Shown piece after piece: positions 11,498 through 22,032 of a stretch of 64,000 nt of DNA. Position 1 is the first letter of the stretch, and every line of letters begins with the position of its first letter. The position numbers and the translations under genes were made by a program. This DNA is from Skeletonema tropicum. Lineage: Eukaryota; Bacillariophyta; Thalassiosirophyceae; Thalassiosirales; Thalassiosiraceae. The notes under the pieces are model-generated. The model made no database searches, was not told where the DNA came from, and saw nothing but the letters and a program-made list of their open reading frames with translations. The stretch covers positions 3,162,001 to 3,226,000 of the forward strand of contig CM074131.1 of the NCBI GenBank assembly GCA_037178625.1, read 5' to 3'.

Positions 11498-12652
11498 TAG
11501 CGTTTCGGCCAGGTAGCCCGCCCACCCCTGCAAAATATCCCAAAAAATATCCCTGATTATTTACTAGTTCCTACGTACAAAAGTCTACATGATGTGACAG
11601 GACACCATCTCAAAAAGTCCGCCAGAGCCTTCCTTCCACCAGGATGCGTTGAGCTCACCGCACCAGCATGGCCGACAGCCGACACTACTATGTACTTGCC
11701 GACAGCTCCCTCGCCCTGCCAACACTACAGACAGATTCAGTAGTGGCTGTTTCTGTGTTGCATTATTTTTGTCGCCATCCGTGTATTAATTCGGTCTTTC
11801 GCCCGTATTCTGTCTTTCAACACAATGGAGAAATCCAAAGATCACAGATGAATTCCTCAAATCAATGAGGGATGAAATACCCGAATACCTGAAACTTGTG
11901 GAAGAAATGCATTTCAATTTCGAGGGCGAGGACATCGAGGAGACGAATAGACGTTATCGGCAAAGAGTGAAAGAAAAGTTGCGAAGGGCTCGTCAGAGAG
12001 CCTTGTTGGTTAATATAGACAATACATTACGTCAGCAGCAGGGTGACGACACTGCTGAAGACGCTCACCCAGAAGATGAAGATGATATAATGGAAGATTC
12101 AGATGTGGCAGAAGATGGGATTGAGGGCAATGTTGGGGATCTATTGCAAGCTGCTGGAGAAGAGGGAGCAGATGGGGAGGATATAGATGAGTTTTGTAGA
12201 ATGAATTGGAAAAATGACATTGGGGAGCGTGGACGTCGGATCTATGAATGGTGGAAGACTGCAATGGAAGCTAGAGCAGATGTGATACCATCCTTCTACA
12301 AGGCTGTTCGGCTTATTGTTCTTACTCAAGTTTCTAGTGCTGCGGTGGAGCGTGTATTCTCACAATTGACTTTCATCCGGAGGATTGTTGGTGACAGCAT
12401 AGTGGGAGATGTGTTGCAGCTACGGACGTTCTTGCGCTGTAATAATGGCCAAGTGAGTGATTTTGGATATAAAAAGTGATTAAATGTGATTTGATGAGTG
12501 AACAATAGTATTATTGACATCAGAAACGCTCCAGCTATCAAGATAAGCTTGTCCAAATAAAAGGATATTTTTTAGCGATTTTTGGCGAAAAAATATCCCT
12601 CGGGATACTCAAAAGTGCCGAAATATCCCAGGGATTCCTGGCCGAAACGCTA
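11498..12652. mobile_element. Degenerate hAT-type DNA transposon
   Basis: A 1.16-kb element bounded by 16-bp perfect inverted repeats: TAGCGTTTCGGCCAGG at 11498-11513 and its complement at 12637-12652. Inside both ends are several AATATCCC subterminal repeats, as expected for transposase-binding sites of hAT elements. The flanks share AGCTG but give no clean 8-bp target duplication, so the insertion is probably old. It sits 195 bp upstream of the kinase-channel gene start and could affect its promoter. Confidence 0.75.
11865..12479 (+). pseudogene. hAT transposase, C-terminal remnant
   Basis: Open frame of 204 aa inside the 11.5-12.65 kb element. After an acidic stretch, the last ~60 residues match the hAT dimerisation domain: FYKAVRLIVLTQVSSAAVERVFS, then FIRRIVGDSI and LQLRTFLRC. 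The RNase-H-like catalytic core and the BED finger of a full hAT transposase (600 aa or more) are missing, so it cannot be an active enzyme. Confidence 0.75.
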
Positions 12653-13079
12653 AGCTGGTAGACCGATGCCAATTTTGTCCTTCATGAACGCCAAACCCGA
12701 CCTGACAAGACCAAAACATTCGGTCCCAGTTAGTAAGTAGTCTCTATTACACAGCTAGCTAGAGCTGCAACTTATTGTGCGTGCGGCGTCGGGAACAAGC
12801 TTCTTACTCCTAACGCTGTGAGTCACGAATACGGGACTAGAGCCGCTCCGAGGACGGGTACTTATTGTAACTCTATCCTTCTGAAGAAGCTTGGATAGAG
12901 TTGGTCACGCTACTCACGTGAGTCACGTGACCCGTGAAATCCAATCACGCGACCCTTCATCACGTGAAGACCCGTGAGGACCCATAACCTATTGAAATTG
13001 ACTCTCCTCACCACGTGCGTACATAAAGACTTTAAGACCCTCACTCGGTCAAGAGTTCAGATCAAAAACCATGATGCAA

Positions 13080-13328
13080 ATCGGCCTCTTGCTCGCCTCC
13101 GATGGCTTCCATGGTGGTCATCTGCCGCTCTAGCTCAAACAAATAGTAGTGTCCCCTCCGCCGCACAGGTTTCCAACAGTTGCCAACTTGGCTCGAGCTT
13201 TCCTTGCCATTCCTGCCACCTCCGCACCATCAGAGAGAGTCTGGAGCCGTGCATCTCAAGTACTATATATTCATCAGGAGGGCCAGAATGGACCCATAAC
13301 TTGCTGCACGAATCATTTACACTCGTGA
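13080..13328 (+). pseudogene. hAT transposase C-terminal fragment, frame-broken
   Basis: Reading from 13167 gives RFPTVANLARAFLAIPATSAPSERVWSRAS in one frame up to a TGA at 13326-13328. This is the highly conserved hAT dimerisation motif (A-T-S-A-P-S-E-R-V-W-S). The preceding conserved WW region is in another frame around 13105-13135, so the gene is frame-shifted and dead. Confidence 0.7.
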
Positions 13329-13668
13329 AAATAACCGCCTTCTCCACATGGACTATGAACAGTTGACTGGATTGTCGCTAGAGGATGACTATCTTCCTCC
13401 ATAGAAGGATGACGACATGGATATTGGCCAACATGACCACTTGTTGATCTTTTGAGTGCATTGAATTGAATGAATGGGGTAGTAGTGAGAGTTGCAGGGG
13501 GCTTCTTGGTCATGCAGAGCATTGTAAAAGGTATATCTAACGCTAGATGGCCTATTTAACTGATAACAAAGCAATTTTCATTTTTTGGTTCCATTTGCAC
13601 CCGTGATTCCATCCACCCGATCTGAAAAATTTCCTTGTCCCAACTTTTTTCCCGTGGTGGAACGTGAC

Positions 13669-14270
13669 CAGGGTTGTGTACCCACGGGAAATACCCCTGG
13701 GTAGGTAGGTGTGGGTAGTACCTAAAGTGTCCACCCCAATGGGTAGGTGGGTGTGGGTATCTACCCATACCCACCCCATTTTGCTGGGTTTTGGGTAGGT
13801 GTGGGTACCTGCATAGATCTTCCATGTAGTTCTGCCAATTTCAGCTCTACGTGCATCAAACGCCTTCCTTGAGTGTGTATTACCTGGTTTGATGATCATC
13901 ATCTGCAAAAATCGAGCCCTCAGCGTTTCGAGAAGGCTTTTTCTCTCGGCTGTAAAATCTGGTCTGAGGAGGAGAACGTAATATCACATTCATTTTGTAT
14001 GCAATTCGAGTGAAACTACATCGAATTTACTTGCAATACACATATTCACTACTCCTGCCACCTCCTCCAGCACCTTTTGCCTCCTTTTGCTCCCTTTTCA
14101 ACGCGTACCCATCCATTGTCCAAACAGCACCCACTCGGGTAGGTGGGTATGGGTATCTACCCATTCCGAAATCCCGCCGGGTGGGTACTTGATGGGTATA
14201 CCCACACCCGGTACCTACCCATTTTTCGGGTACTTGGGCGTGGGTACCACAGTGTGGGTACACAACCCTG
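13669..14270. mobile_element. 602-bp hAT-type MITE with perfect 8-bp target duplication
   Basis: Starts CAGGGTTGTGTACCCAC and ends with its reverse complement. It is flanked on both sides by AACGTGAC (13661-13668 and 14271-14278). Both subterminal regions are packed with GGGTAGGTGGG / GTGGGTA words in tandem and inverted order. The ~280-bp middle has a short open stretch on the minus strand (Met-rich start near 13908) with no recognised family. The perfect duplication marks a recent insertion. It carries no transposase and must be moved in trans. Confidence 0.85.
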
Positions 14271-14434
14271 AACGTGACCCAACTCTAGCAACTTATGTAT
14301 GTATGTAGCAGAGTACAATAAGTACCGGTACCATAGGTAGAGATAAGTACATAAGTATGGTACTTACTCCTAGTCCAAAGCAATACCATCCTAAACTAAT
14401 CACTTATTTATCTTTTTAAAATAAGAAACTGTGT

Positions 14435-14992
14435 TCCACCGTAGTTGCCCGCGGGTTTGTCCGCTCGTCGGGGCGGGCAACTACGGTGGACTACTGTTCA
14501 TTTGAGTTCAGTTTGCAAGTCGAATTTGAATATCGGGCTAATGGTGGAAAGTAAGGTATCGATAAGATCCTAATGGCCAAGGAATGAAGATTACCACTGC
14601 AAGTAAGGTCAAAACCCGTCTAGTTACTGCGTTATTGAGGGTCGTAGGAAGCCATTTTTCACCATGGTCTGGGTCCATTTTTGATGGTTGATGGCAAGTG
14701 AGTACCGCATGTACATAGGAACTGGTACAAATGGAAACGGTACTGGGTTTTTATCGGAAGCCACACTTAATTGACACAACTTCAAGTTGGAGCAAATTGG
14801 AGGAGGTTGCTTAATTGTGCGACGCTTAGCACTTTTGCTACCCACATAATCACAAACGGCGGCTAGTTTATCACACAGAGGAAGAACCGACGTGTGTGAA
14901 GAAAAAATAACGGAGCTAAAACTCCCACGAGAAAAAAAGTTAAGCGTCGCACAAAATAGGTGCTTGCAAATTCATTTCAAATGAACAGTAGT
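14435..14992. repeat. Nested inverted-repeat element
   Basis: Three layers are visible. A strong hairpin has an 18-bp stem (14435-14452 with 14473-14490). A 16-bp inverted pair, ACTACTGTTCATTTGA, lies at 14490-14505 and 14977-14992. An inner 14-bp pair, TTGTGCGACGCTTA, lies at 14815-14828 and 14941-14954. A related GCGGGCAACTACTGTGG word recurs near 15075. Probably one foldback/MITE element inserted in another. No coding content. Confidence 0.6.
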
Positions 14993-15340
14993 TGCTACTC
15001 TACCAACAAGTACTTATGGCTGGAATACGTTATCTGTTAGTGTCCGGACTTCCAGCGCAGTGTCCGGATTTTCCAGCGGGCAACTACTGTGGACGGGCAA
15101 GTACCAAGGCGGGCAACTTATGTACCTCTAGTTAGTAGAGTGGACACTCTTATATTCTCGCTCTCATCCATGCGCGCGCCACCACCAGCCACCAGGCCAC
15201 CACCATCCAAACTTTTGCACTGGCATGATAAATGATAAAACACAACACCAACACTCTAGAGACGTCGTCCTTCGTCCTGTCCTATTTACGAACACCTACA
15301 CTTGTAAAAGTACATTGAACTGGAACAAGCAAGTAGTAAT

Positions 15341-16222
15341 ATGCCAAAATCAAAATGGTACGCAGTCGCAAAAGGACGGTCACCTGGGATATATCAAACA
15401 TGGGATGACTGCAAAGCACAAACAGCCGGATTCAGTGGAGCTATTTTCAAGAGCTTCAAGACACGTAATGAAGCGCTAGCATTTATCAACTCCAACTCTA
15501 CATCTGCTACCGCCACCGCTGCTCCTTCTCGCAATAATACTGCAGGTAAGAAGAGGGCACGCGATTTCAACGATTTGAATCATACCTCTCAAAAGAAAAA
15601 AAGCAATTACCACCCATTCAAGAGAGATGCTCAATTTTGCATCGACATATATTTTGATGGCGGAAGCCGCGGTAATCCAGGAGTTGCAGGCAGTGGTGCT
15701 GAAGTAATAGCTGTCAATAATACAGCACGTCATCCTACCACAACTAAATACTTGATCCGTGAGTTTTGTGGGAATAAGGAAACGAACAACTATGCAGAGT
15801 ACACTGGCTTAATCGCTGGTTTGAAACAGGCAAAGAAGGTAATACATGAAACATTTGGAGAAATTTTGATACCGTCGATGAAATCGTTAGTAAATGTACC
15901 GGCGGTTAAGCTGCAAGTATATGGTGATTCTAATCTGGTTATTCAACAACTGAAAGGAAACTGGAAGGTCAAAAATGAAAGCTTGAAGCCACTATATCAT
16001 CAATGTCAGCGTCTGATTGCAGAAATAAAAAACAACATCGCCAGTAGTAGTGAAGTCTCATTTGATCATGTTTATCGTGAACAAAATAAGGTTGCAGATG
16101 AATTGGCTAATGAAGCGATGGATCAACGTCGGTCATGGATAACGAGCGACGCTGACGCTGATGATAAAGTTATGACGGCGCAAATGGGAATGGGATTTTG
16201 TAAAGTGCAATTTCATACATGA
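15341..16222 (+). CDS. RNASEH1: Ribonuclease H1
   Basis: Single exon, 293 aa. It cleaves the RNA strand of RNA-DNA hybrids, for example R-loops and replication primers. Residues 1-50 are the hybrid-binding domain (KWYAVAKGRSPGIYQTWDDC, then FKSFKTRNEALAFI). A basic Ser/Ala linker with KKRARDF and KKKS follows and may act as a nuclear signal. The RNase H domain starts near 104, with catalytic acids in YFDGGSRGNPG, NNYAEYTGL, VYGDSNLVIQQL and the final NKVADELANEAMD. The domain has an insert between the second and third motifs compared with the bacterial enzyme. No signal peptide is visible. The gene converges on IFT52, leaving 76 bp. Confidence 0.92.
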   Translation: MPKSKWYAVAKGRSPGIYQTWDDCKAQTAGFSGAIFKSFKTRNEALAFINSNSTSATATAAPSRNNTAGKKRARDFNDLNHTSQKKKSNYHPFKRDAQFCIDIYFDGGSRGNPGVAGSGAEVIAVNNTARHPTTTKYLIREFCGNKETNNYAEYTGLIAGLKQAKKVIHETFGEILIPSMKSLVNVPAVKLQVYGDSNLVIQQLKGNWKVKNESLKPLYHQCQRLIAEIKNNIASSSEVSFDHVYREQNKVADELANEAMDQRRSWITSDADADDKVMTAQMGMGFCKVQFHT

Positions 16223-16298
16223 ACATCGTGAAGATATTGACATAATGCGATTGTAACGGCAGCGCGAACAGACAATAGAGATGCGATAAATTGTTGGA

Positions 16299-17507
16299 TT
16301 AGTGATGGATCTCATTCTGCCTGCTTTCATTGCTATGCATCTTTGATTGCAAAACCATCTTTGCCACAGCATGCAGCACATGCTTCGCCTTCTCTTCTTC
16401 TTCTACTTCATGACAACCACTATCTATTCCAAGTATCCAACCAGCCTCCTGGATATACTCAGTCAAATTACAATCATCAGTATATTTTTCACCAAGTCGT
16501 ACCAAACGAGTCCGGGTGTCTGTGAAGTAGTCATCGAGATCAAACAATTCTAGCTCTGGAGGTTCCACAACCGGCATTCTTGGAGTATGTGTTGCCATTC
16601 GTAACGGGGGATGAGGGCAGTTGAAGTGCGGCTCAAGCAGAGCCAAGGGCTCGTAGGGTACATTTAGAGTCTTGTAGGCATCGATAACTTTTGGAATGTG
16701 ATCCATCGTGAGACCGAACTGATCGTCGCATAAAAGAGTTGTGAAATCTTGCGGTAGTGGCTCGATATCCTGCAAGCATGGTTTAATCAAGTTCGACAAT
16801 GATGCAATGTCGGGGACGCACTCCTTCTCCTCAAAGTCGGATCTTCCCAATGACGGATCGAATTCCATTCCTTGGTGGAGGAGGAAATCGAAGAAGATAT
16901 CGCATAGTTTAGAGTTGTCTACTCGCTCCAACCATTCGTCAGCGAAAATATCTGCAGATCCAACCACGATTAGTCTGCCTGTTCCCACGGCTGCCTCCCA
17001 CGCAGCTGCGACTGGGCAATCCACTGGATATGAGGTCGAACCAGATGATAGTAGGGTGAATGATGGAGATTCTACACTCAACGTTGTTCCATTTGGATGC
17101 ACGAAAGCCATTGATGTACTCGTGTCCTCTGCGTTTATGGATTGTTGCTCACTGGCAAATTGTTGCGCTATGCCATTTTGAATGAATGTATGTTTCGGAT
17201 GGGGGAAGCCTTCGTGGTATACGGCTCTAACGACCGCACCTTCTTCGATTTGTATACCATAGAAACTAAGGAAATTCTTGAGATTCGGTTCTGTTTCTGT
17301 GCTGAAAATTGCGACTGACCCACCCCGATCGATGAAATCATGTAGAATAGCCACTGAACTCGATTGTATTTTACCAAAGCTCACATACAATTCGCAATCT
17401 GAGAGCGTGTCGACCGAGAGTGAGCCATCGTGACTCTTGACGGTGGCAAATGAGTTGAGCTTTCGGTAGAGCTTTTTACTCTTCCCGCGGCGATCTAGCA
17501 GAATCAT
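16299..17507 (-). CDS. IFT52: Intraflagellar transport protein 52
   Basis: Single exon, 402 aa, slightly shorter than animal IFT52 (~437). IFT52 is a core subunit of the IFT-B train that carries cargo along flagella and nucleates the IFT-B1 subcomplex. The N-terminal GIFT-like domain includes LHDFIDRGGSVAIF, a two-layer fold seen in sugar-binding proteins. The diagnostic C-terminal half has DDQFGLTMDHIPKVIDAYK, LNVPYEPLALLEP and PPELELFDLDDYF. The frame is intact, so the gene is likely functional. In diatoms this fits centric species with uniflagellate sperm, and expression would be expected only during gametogenesis. Upstream lies a 115-bp direct repeat. Confidence 0.93.
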   Translation of the reverse strand: MILLDRRGKSKKLYRKLNSFATVKSHDGSLSVDTLSDCELYVSFGKIQSSSVAILHDFIDRGGSVAIFSTETEPNLKNFLSFYGIQIEEGAVVRAVYHEGFPHPKHTFIQNGIAQQFASEQQSINAEDTSTSMAFVHPNGTTLSVESPSFTLLSSGSTSYPVDCPVAAAWEAAVGTGRLIVVGSADIFADEWLERVDNSKLCDIFFDFLLHQGMEFDPSLGRSDFEEKECVPDIASLSNLIKPCLQDIEPLPQDFTTLLCDDQFGLTMDHIPKVIDAYKTLNVPYEPLALLEPHFNCPHPPLRMATHTPRMPVVEPPELELFDLDDYFTDTRTRLVRLGEKYTDDCNLTEYIQEAGWILGIDSGCHEVEEEEKAKHVLHAVAKMVLQSKMHSNESRQNEIHH

Positions 17508-17698
17508 GGTGCGTGGGGATAATATGTGTGAGGGGGGGGTTCAAGGGATCCTTGACCAGACCAATGAAACTCAGTGCTTACAACTTCGCAGTTTAAAATA
17601 AATTTTTTCACAATGAAAATGAAAAGATACCTCGAACCTAAGTTATGGTACCTAGGAAGTTACTCCAATGCCCCAAACATAATCATTTCTACGAATTC

Positions 17699-17890
17699 TC
17701 TTGGCATTGTTTTCGTCTATCCCCAGCAACACTGCATTTGTCCCCCTCCTTTGCTTCCTCACCAGTCACTACCTCACCTTCGTAGGTATTACCTTGCTCG
17801 TAGCCTAAACTGTCTTGGCATCGTTTTCGTCTATCCCCAGCAGCACTGCATCTGTCCCCCTCTTTTGCTTCCTCATCACTCTCACTCCCT
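17699..17890. repeat. 115-bp-spaced direct repeat upstream of IFT52
   Basis: A ~65-bp block beginning CTTGGCATTGTTTTCGTCTA at 17699 recurs at 17814 with a few substitutions; the period is 115 bp. It lies in the short interval between IFT52 and the next minus-strand gene and reaches the end of that gene's coding sequence. It could be promoter or 3'-UTR sequence. Confidence 0.7.
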
Positions 17891-18283
17891 CAACATGCTA
17901 ATCCGTTTTGCACAGTCTCGAGCTCTCTTCAACTCAATTGCTTTAACGTCTGTCTCGAATCCATTGGTAACGTACTTAGCGATATCATCAGGATAAATGC
18001 CATTGTCTAGGCAGATTCGAATCGCAGCAAGACATTCGGACGTTTGAGGTCTTCCCTTCCCCTTGGTCCATTGACTCGACACTTGCTTGAGTAGCACCGT
18101 TTTCCCGTCACTCGTCTTCGAATCGGTTGTTGGCACCTTTGTGTTACTAACATCTTGAAGTGGTCCTTGAACTTTGCCGATCTTTGCAGATTTTGACGCA
18201 GAGGAGCCACGCTCGGGTTGAAGATGTTGTACAGATGGAGGAGCTGGGCCCATGAATGAAAAGGTGAATTTCCTAGGCATCAT
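17882..18283 (-). CDS. Small hypothetical protein
   Basis: 133 aa, single exon. After a Ser/Pro-rich N-terminus, residues ~70-133 look like a compact helical segment: QWTKGKGRPQ, LAAIRICLDNGIYPDDIAKYV, KRARDCAKRI. I do not recognise the family. The codon pattern and non-random composition favour a real gene, but it is short and lies between two repeats. Same strand as IFT52, with a 374-bp gap that holds IFT52 promoter sequence. Confidence 0.45.
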   Translation of the reverse strand: MMPRKFTFSFMGPAPPSVQHLQPERGSSASKSAKIGKVQGPLQDVSNTKVPTTDSKTSDGKTVLLKQVSSQWTKGKGRPQTSECLAAIRICLDNGIYPDDIAKYVTNGFETDVKAIELKRARDCAKRISMLRE

Positions 18284-18569
18284 TTCTTTTGTTCACTGAA
18301 GAGGAGATGAAGCTGTTGTTGTTATAAGTACTTTGTTGCCGACGCGTGTGTGTATTATGTGAGTGGTGTGCGTAGGTGAATGCTGTGCTGCAGAATCGCC
18401 ACTTTTCGTTATGGTACGTGCGACTGAATCCCATACACTCTTTCCTGTACCGCAAGATTGTCTGCTTTTGTTAGATGCGACATTTTTAGGAGACGAATTT
18501 GATGTCATAAAAGCTTTCTTGGATCAGTTTGAACAACATCTATGACTTTATTGCTGTTCTAGAATGCGT

Positions 18570-19601
18570 CTATTCTTCATCAATTTCAGTCCGCTCATAC
18601 AGCTGCAGAGTCCGATTCCAGGCAGTTTTTTCTTCTCCGGCTTCGCCATCCAACTTTACTCTGCGAAATCCGCAACCCATGACAACTTTGTCTATTTCAT
18701 TTTCGATATCATTACGCATCTTCAGCCTCTCGAATGATACATCAATCTCTGGCCTTTTCATTCTTCGCAGTCTTCGGCTTGCCTTTCTGTAGCTATTGAT
18801 GGCAGGAAATCCAAAGCAATTTATCAATAAGTAGACGCACACAAAAACTTCCCATGCAAAAAATAGCTTTACTCACCAACCAGAGTGTTGAGGTTCAATC
18901 AAGAGGTACTTCTTCGTCCATCCACAAGCACGCTCAAGGAACTTCGTCAACCCATCATCCCCAGCATGGATATGGATCCACATTGTCGTGCTGAATATTG
19001 TCGTAAGAAAGAACATCTTTTGGGGTATTACCTCTTGTTGCGCATTTGTTGTGTTTACAAAGAAACTAGAACAAGCAGTATTGTGCTCATCATTTGAGCA
19101 CAAGTTGCAATCTTTGAAGACCGGCATGAATTCTTGTTTTTCTGACTTGACATCAACATCTTTGCGAGAAAATTTTTCACTTGCACGTTGAACCAATGAT
19201 GCATCAATATCTAAACCCAGACACCTGACAGTATGCTCATTGTTGTGTACGGCTTTCCGTAAAAGCGAAGCCATTGCCATGGTCAAGTCACCTTCATTAC
19301 AACCTAAATCACAATAATAAATAATGTCGCCCTTCTCTGCCATCAAATCATTTTTTGTTTCCCTAGCTGCTGCACAACTTTCATTATCATCTAATCGAGA
19401 TTTCTTTCTGGGTGAAGAAGTTGATTTTTTGGCCTCATCTTCGCCTAACTCGCTGACATCATCGGCAACAACAACCAGTTCGCGTCGGATGTAAGCCATA
19501 AGACCGCACTGCTCCAACAAATTTAATCTATTTTGTGGAGGGTGAAATGAGTAGTAGTTCGGAAAGTTGCCATGCCGATGGCCTTTATCTTCAGCTTCCA
19601 T
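18570..19601 (-). CDS. BCDIN3D-type RNA 5'-phosphate methyltransferase
   Basis: Exons 19601-18877 and 18792-18570 (intron of 84 nt, phase 2), 315 aa. The ATG at 19601 was chosen because HGNFPNYYSFHPP, the family's N-terminal signature, follows within ten residues; the frame opens earlier. The Bin3/BCDIN3D family transfers methyl groups from SAM to the 5' terminal phosphate of RNAs (tRNA-His and pre-miRNA in animals). Visible motifs are CDLGCNEGDLT (SAM motif I), GLDIDASLVQRA, and TTMWIHIHAGDDGLTKFL followed by YLLIEPQ. Splicing gives SGCYRKASRRLRRM, the CYR-ARRLR block of the animal proteins, which confirms the intron. A Ser/Lys-rich insert (KKSTSSPRKKSR) interrupts the N-terminal part. Confidence 0.88.
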
Positions 19602-19778
19602 TATCGTCCCGTTGTGCACACGAAATGATCGTAACAGAAGTATAAAGAAGAATGAAATATGCAGGGGCTGTTGTAAATTGAAGAAGTAGGATAATGTGAT
19701 TGATAATGATTGAATGGGTGAAACCGGAAGCCGCCTCCATAAGGTTTTCCCTCCAGGCGTGAGCCCGTTCATCGTCAA

Positions 19779-20230
19779 GCAAAAAACAAGAGCAATCGAT
19801 CTCGTATCTCTAATAGATCTCTAATCTGTGTTGAGTTAGAAGCGTTCAGACCCAGGTACACAGTAAAAAGTCTCATACGTGCGAAAGAAATTATTCAAAA
19901 ATGATTGAGTGTTCTTATCTGCTACCATAAGTACTTACCTACGATATTCATATGCTATATATTATGTATGGAAATATTTGGTAAACACTATGCATGAAAG
20001 AAATATTGCATTTGCGTCAAATGAGAGACATGCAGCCCCGATTGGAGCTTGCTTCAAACCTTTAAACCAATATCAAATATCAATATGAATAATGATAATG
20101 CTAGTATACTACCCACAAAATCAAACATTTGCCTTTTATACAAAAAAGCAAAAGAACACTATCTGGTGGCAAACTATAGGAAAGTGAAGCATTCCTCCAA
20201 GTTTACATTGGGCTTAACAAAGCATCTCAT
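19779..20230. other. AT-rich intergenic region
   Basis: Promoter side of the RNA methyltransferase gene, passing into AT-rich DNA before the satellite. I see no gene or structured repeat here. Confidence 0.4.
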
Positions 20231-21400
20231 TTACTACGATGTCGCTGATTTGAGAGGTCCAAATTGGCTGACCGGCTGAGCCTCATTCAAATTCAACCAA
20301 GTCGAATCTAACATGGTCAATATGCGCATGAGCCGCTTCTAGTGGCCCATTATAGTAGGTGGCAATACTATACGAGAGCTCATTTGCAATGCGAAGACGA
20401 ATGGCAATCCTAGAAGCGACGATACTACGATGTAGCTGATTTTGATTTGAGAGGTACAATTGGAGCTGACCGACTGAGCCTCATTCAACCAAATCGAACA
20501 CAGTAATTTTCGACAGTTCGAAAGACTTACTGTAACTTACTTATACTTCTGTGCGTACTTATACTTAAATAAGTAAGTAGTGTAGAAAAATTGGCAACAT
20601 ATGCCATTAAATGTAAAAGTATCATCATCAATCGTCGTCAGTATCAGTATGGGCATGAGCAGCTTCTAGTGGCCCATTATAGTCGGCGGTGATACCATAG
20701 AACCTCATTTGCACTGCGCAGACGGATTGCGTGCGTGGAAGCGATGCTACAATGTAGCTGATCTGAGAGGTCCTAGCTGGGCTGGCCGGTAGCACCGCAC
20801 TCCACCATATCGTATCTATCGTCGTCAGTATGTGTAATGAAATGTTCTAGTGGCCCGATATCATAGTCGGCGGTGATACCATAGAACCTCATTTGCACTG
20901 CGCAGACGGATTGCGTGCGTGGAAGCGATGCTACAACCTTGTAGCTGATCTGAGAGGTCCTATTTGGGCTGGCCGGTAGCACCACACTCTACCATATCGT
21001 ATCTATCGTCGTCAGTATGGGCATGAGCAGCTTCTAGTGGCCCATTATAGTCGGCGGTGATACCATAGAAGCTCATTTGCACTGCGCAGACGGATTGCGT
21101 GCGTGGAAGCGATGCTACAACCTTGTAGCTGATCTGAGAGGTCCTATTTGGGCTGGCCGGTAGCACCACACTCCACCATATCTTATCTATCGTCGTCACT
21201 ATGTGTAATGAAATGTTCTAGTGGCCCATTATAGTAGGCGGTGATACCATAGAAGCTCATTTGCACTGCGCAGACGGATTGCGTGCGTGGAAGCGATGCT
21301 ACAACCTTGTAGCTGATCTGAGAGGTCCTATTTGGGCTGGCCGGGAGCACCATTCTTACTCTCCACCATATCGTATCTATCGTCGTCAGTATGGGCATTG
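20230..21400. repeat. ~187-bp tandem satellite
   Basis: Four well conserved units start at 20633, 20820, 21007 and 21191, and a fifth start is at 21381 (periods 187, 187, 184, 190). Each begins CGTCGTCAGTATG, contains GTGGCCCATTATAGTCGGCGG and GCACTGCGCAGACGGATTGC words, and ends CCACCATATCGTATCTAT. Alternate units share one of two start variants (GGGCATGAGCAGC or TGTAATGAAATG), hinting at a two-unit higher-order repeat. Two more diverged copies lie at about 20230-20490. Open frames seen in it are shared by the repeat and are not genes. Confidence 0.9.
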
Positions 21401-21675
21401 ACATGTTTCTTCTTCTTTGCATACCCTCCTTGGTCATTCATCAGGTAGTCCGGCTACAGATGTAGCTTCATCGAATTCAAATTCGTTTCTCAATAGATAA
21501 AACTGTTTCGCAGCTTGATCGATCTGCTACAATGTCTTTTTTTCGCAGTTCTCAGCTTGTGCTTGTCTTCTTTAGATTTGAGTGAGATTCGATGCCGATG
21601 TATCTGTTTGATTTGAAAGTGATGATGCAATATTTTTTATCTTAGATTTGGACCTTAATTACTTGAATCTGACTA

Positions 21676-22032
21676 CGTCAATCAATCTAAATTACTCTTC
21701 AAACGACTAGTACAACACGGCTGGGACTCACACGTCATTAAGCAGTACATCCTACAAGCTGATGCACGCCTACTGCACAAAAACCATCAGAGCCTACTCT
21801 TACCGACAAAGAATTGACCATCCTCCATTGGACATTCCATCTAAATGATATCCCTCGTAAACTGCTTCGGCGTCTCTACGACACCAACTGTCAAGAATTC
21901 TTCGATCAAGATTTACGAATTCAGAAGTTTATTATTGCCTATCATGAAGCCCCTAAGATACAATCAGCTGTGACGAAAGCAAAACTGATACAAGAACCTG
22001 GCAAAAAAGCCAGTAAGTATTTTGATGGGTAG
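21676..22032 (+). pseudogene. Retroelement reverse-transcriptase C-terminal relic
   Basis: Two overlapping frames join across a frameshift near 21812: YVNQSKLLFKRLVQHGWD..., then HWTFHLNDIPRKLLRRLYD and FIIAYHEAPKIQSAVTKAKL. The order (a framework ending in a Y-x-x-P-x-x-I / AKL motif) resembles the region just after the RT domain of LINE/Penelope-like elements. Assignment to a class is tentative. Confidence 0.4.

Larger units (their letters stand above)
12896..14287. mobile_element. Second hAT relic, itself split by a younger MITE
   Basis: Outer ends TAGAGTTGGTCACG (12896-12909) and CGTGACCCAACTCTA (14273-14287) are imperfect inverted repeats with one extra base. The right repeat is interrupted by the 602-bp element at 13669-14270. 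The left interior has repeated CACGTGA / ACCCGTGA words. It contains the transposase fragment at 13080-13328. No convincing 8-bp target duplication was found for the outer element. The boundaries are an inference from the inverted repeats. Confidence 0.5.

Noticed and set aside
20230..21400. CRISPR-like array
   Set aside because: Repeats are ~187 bp and directly tandem without unique spacers; this is a eukaryotic satellite.
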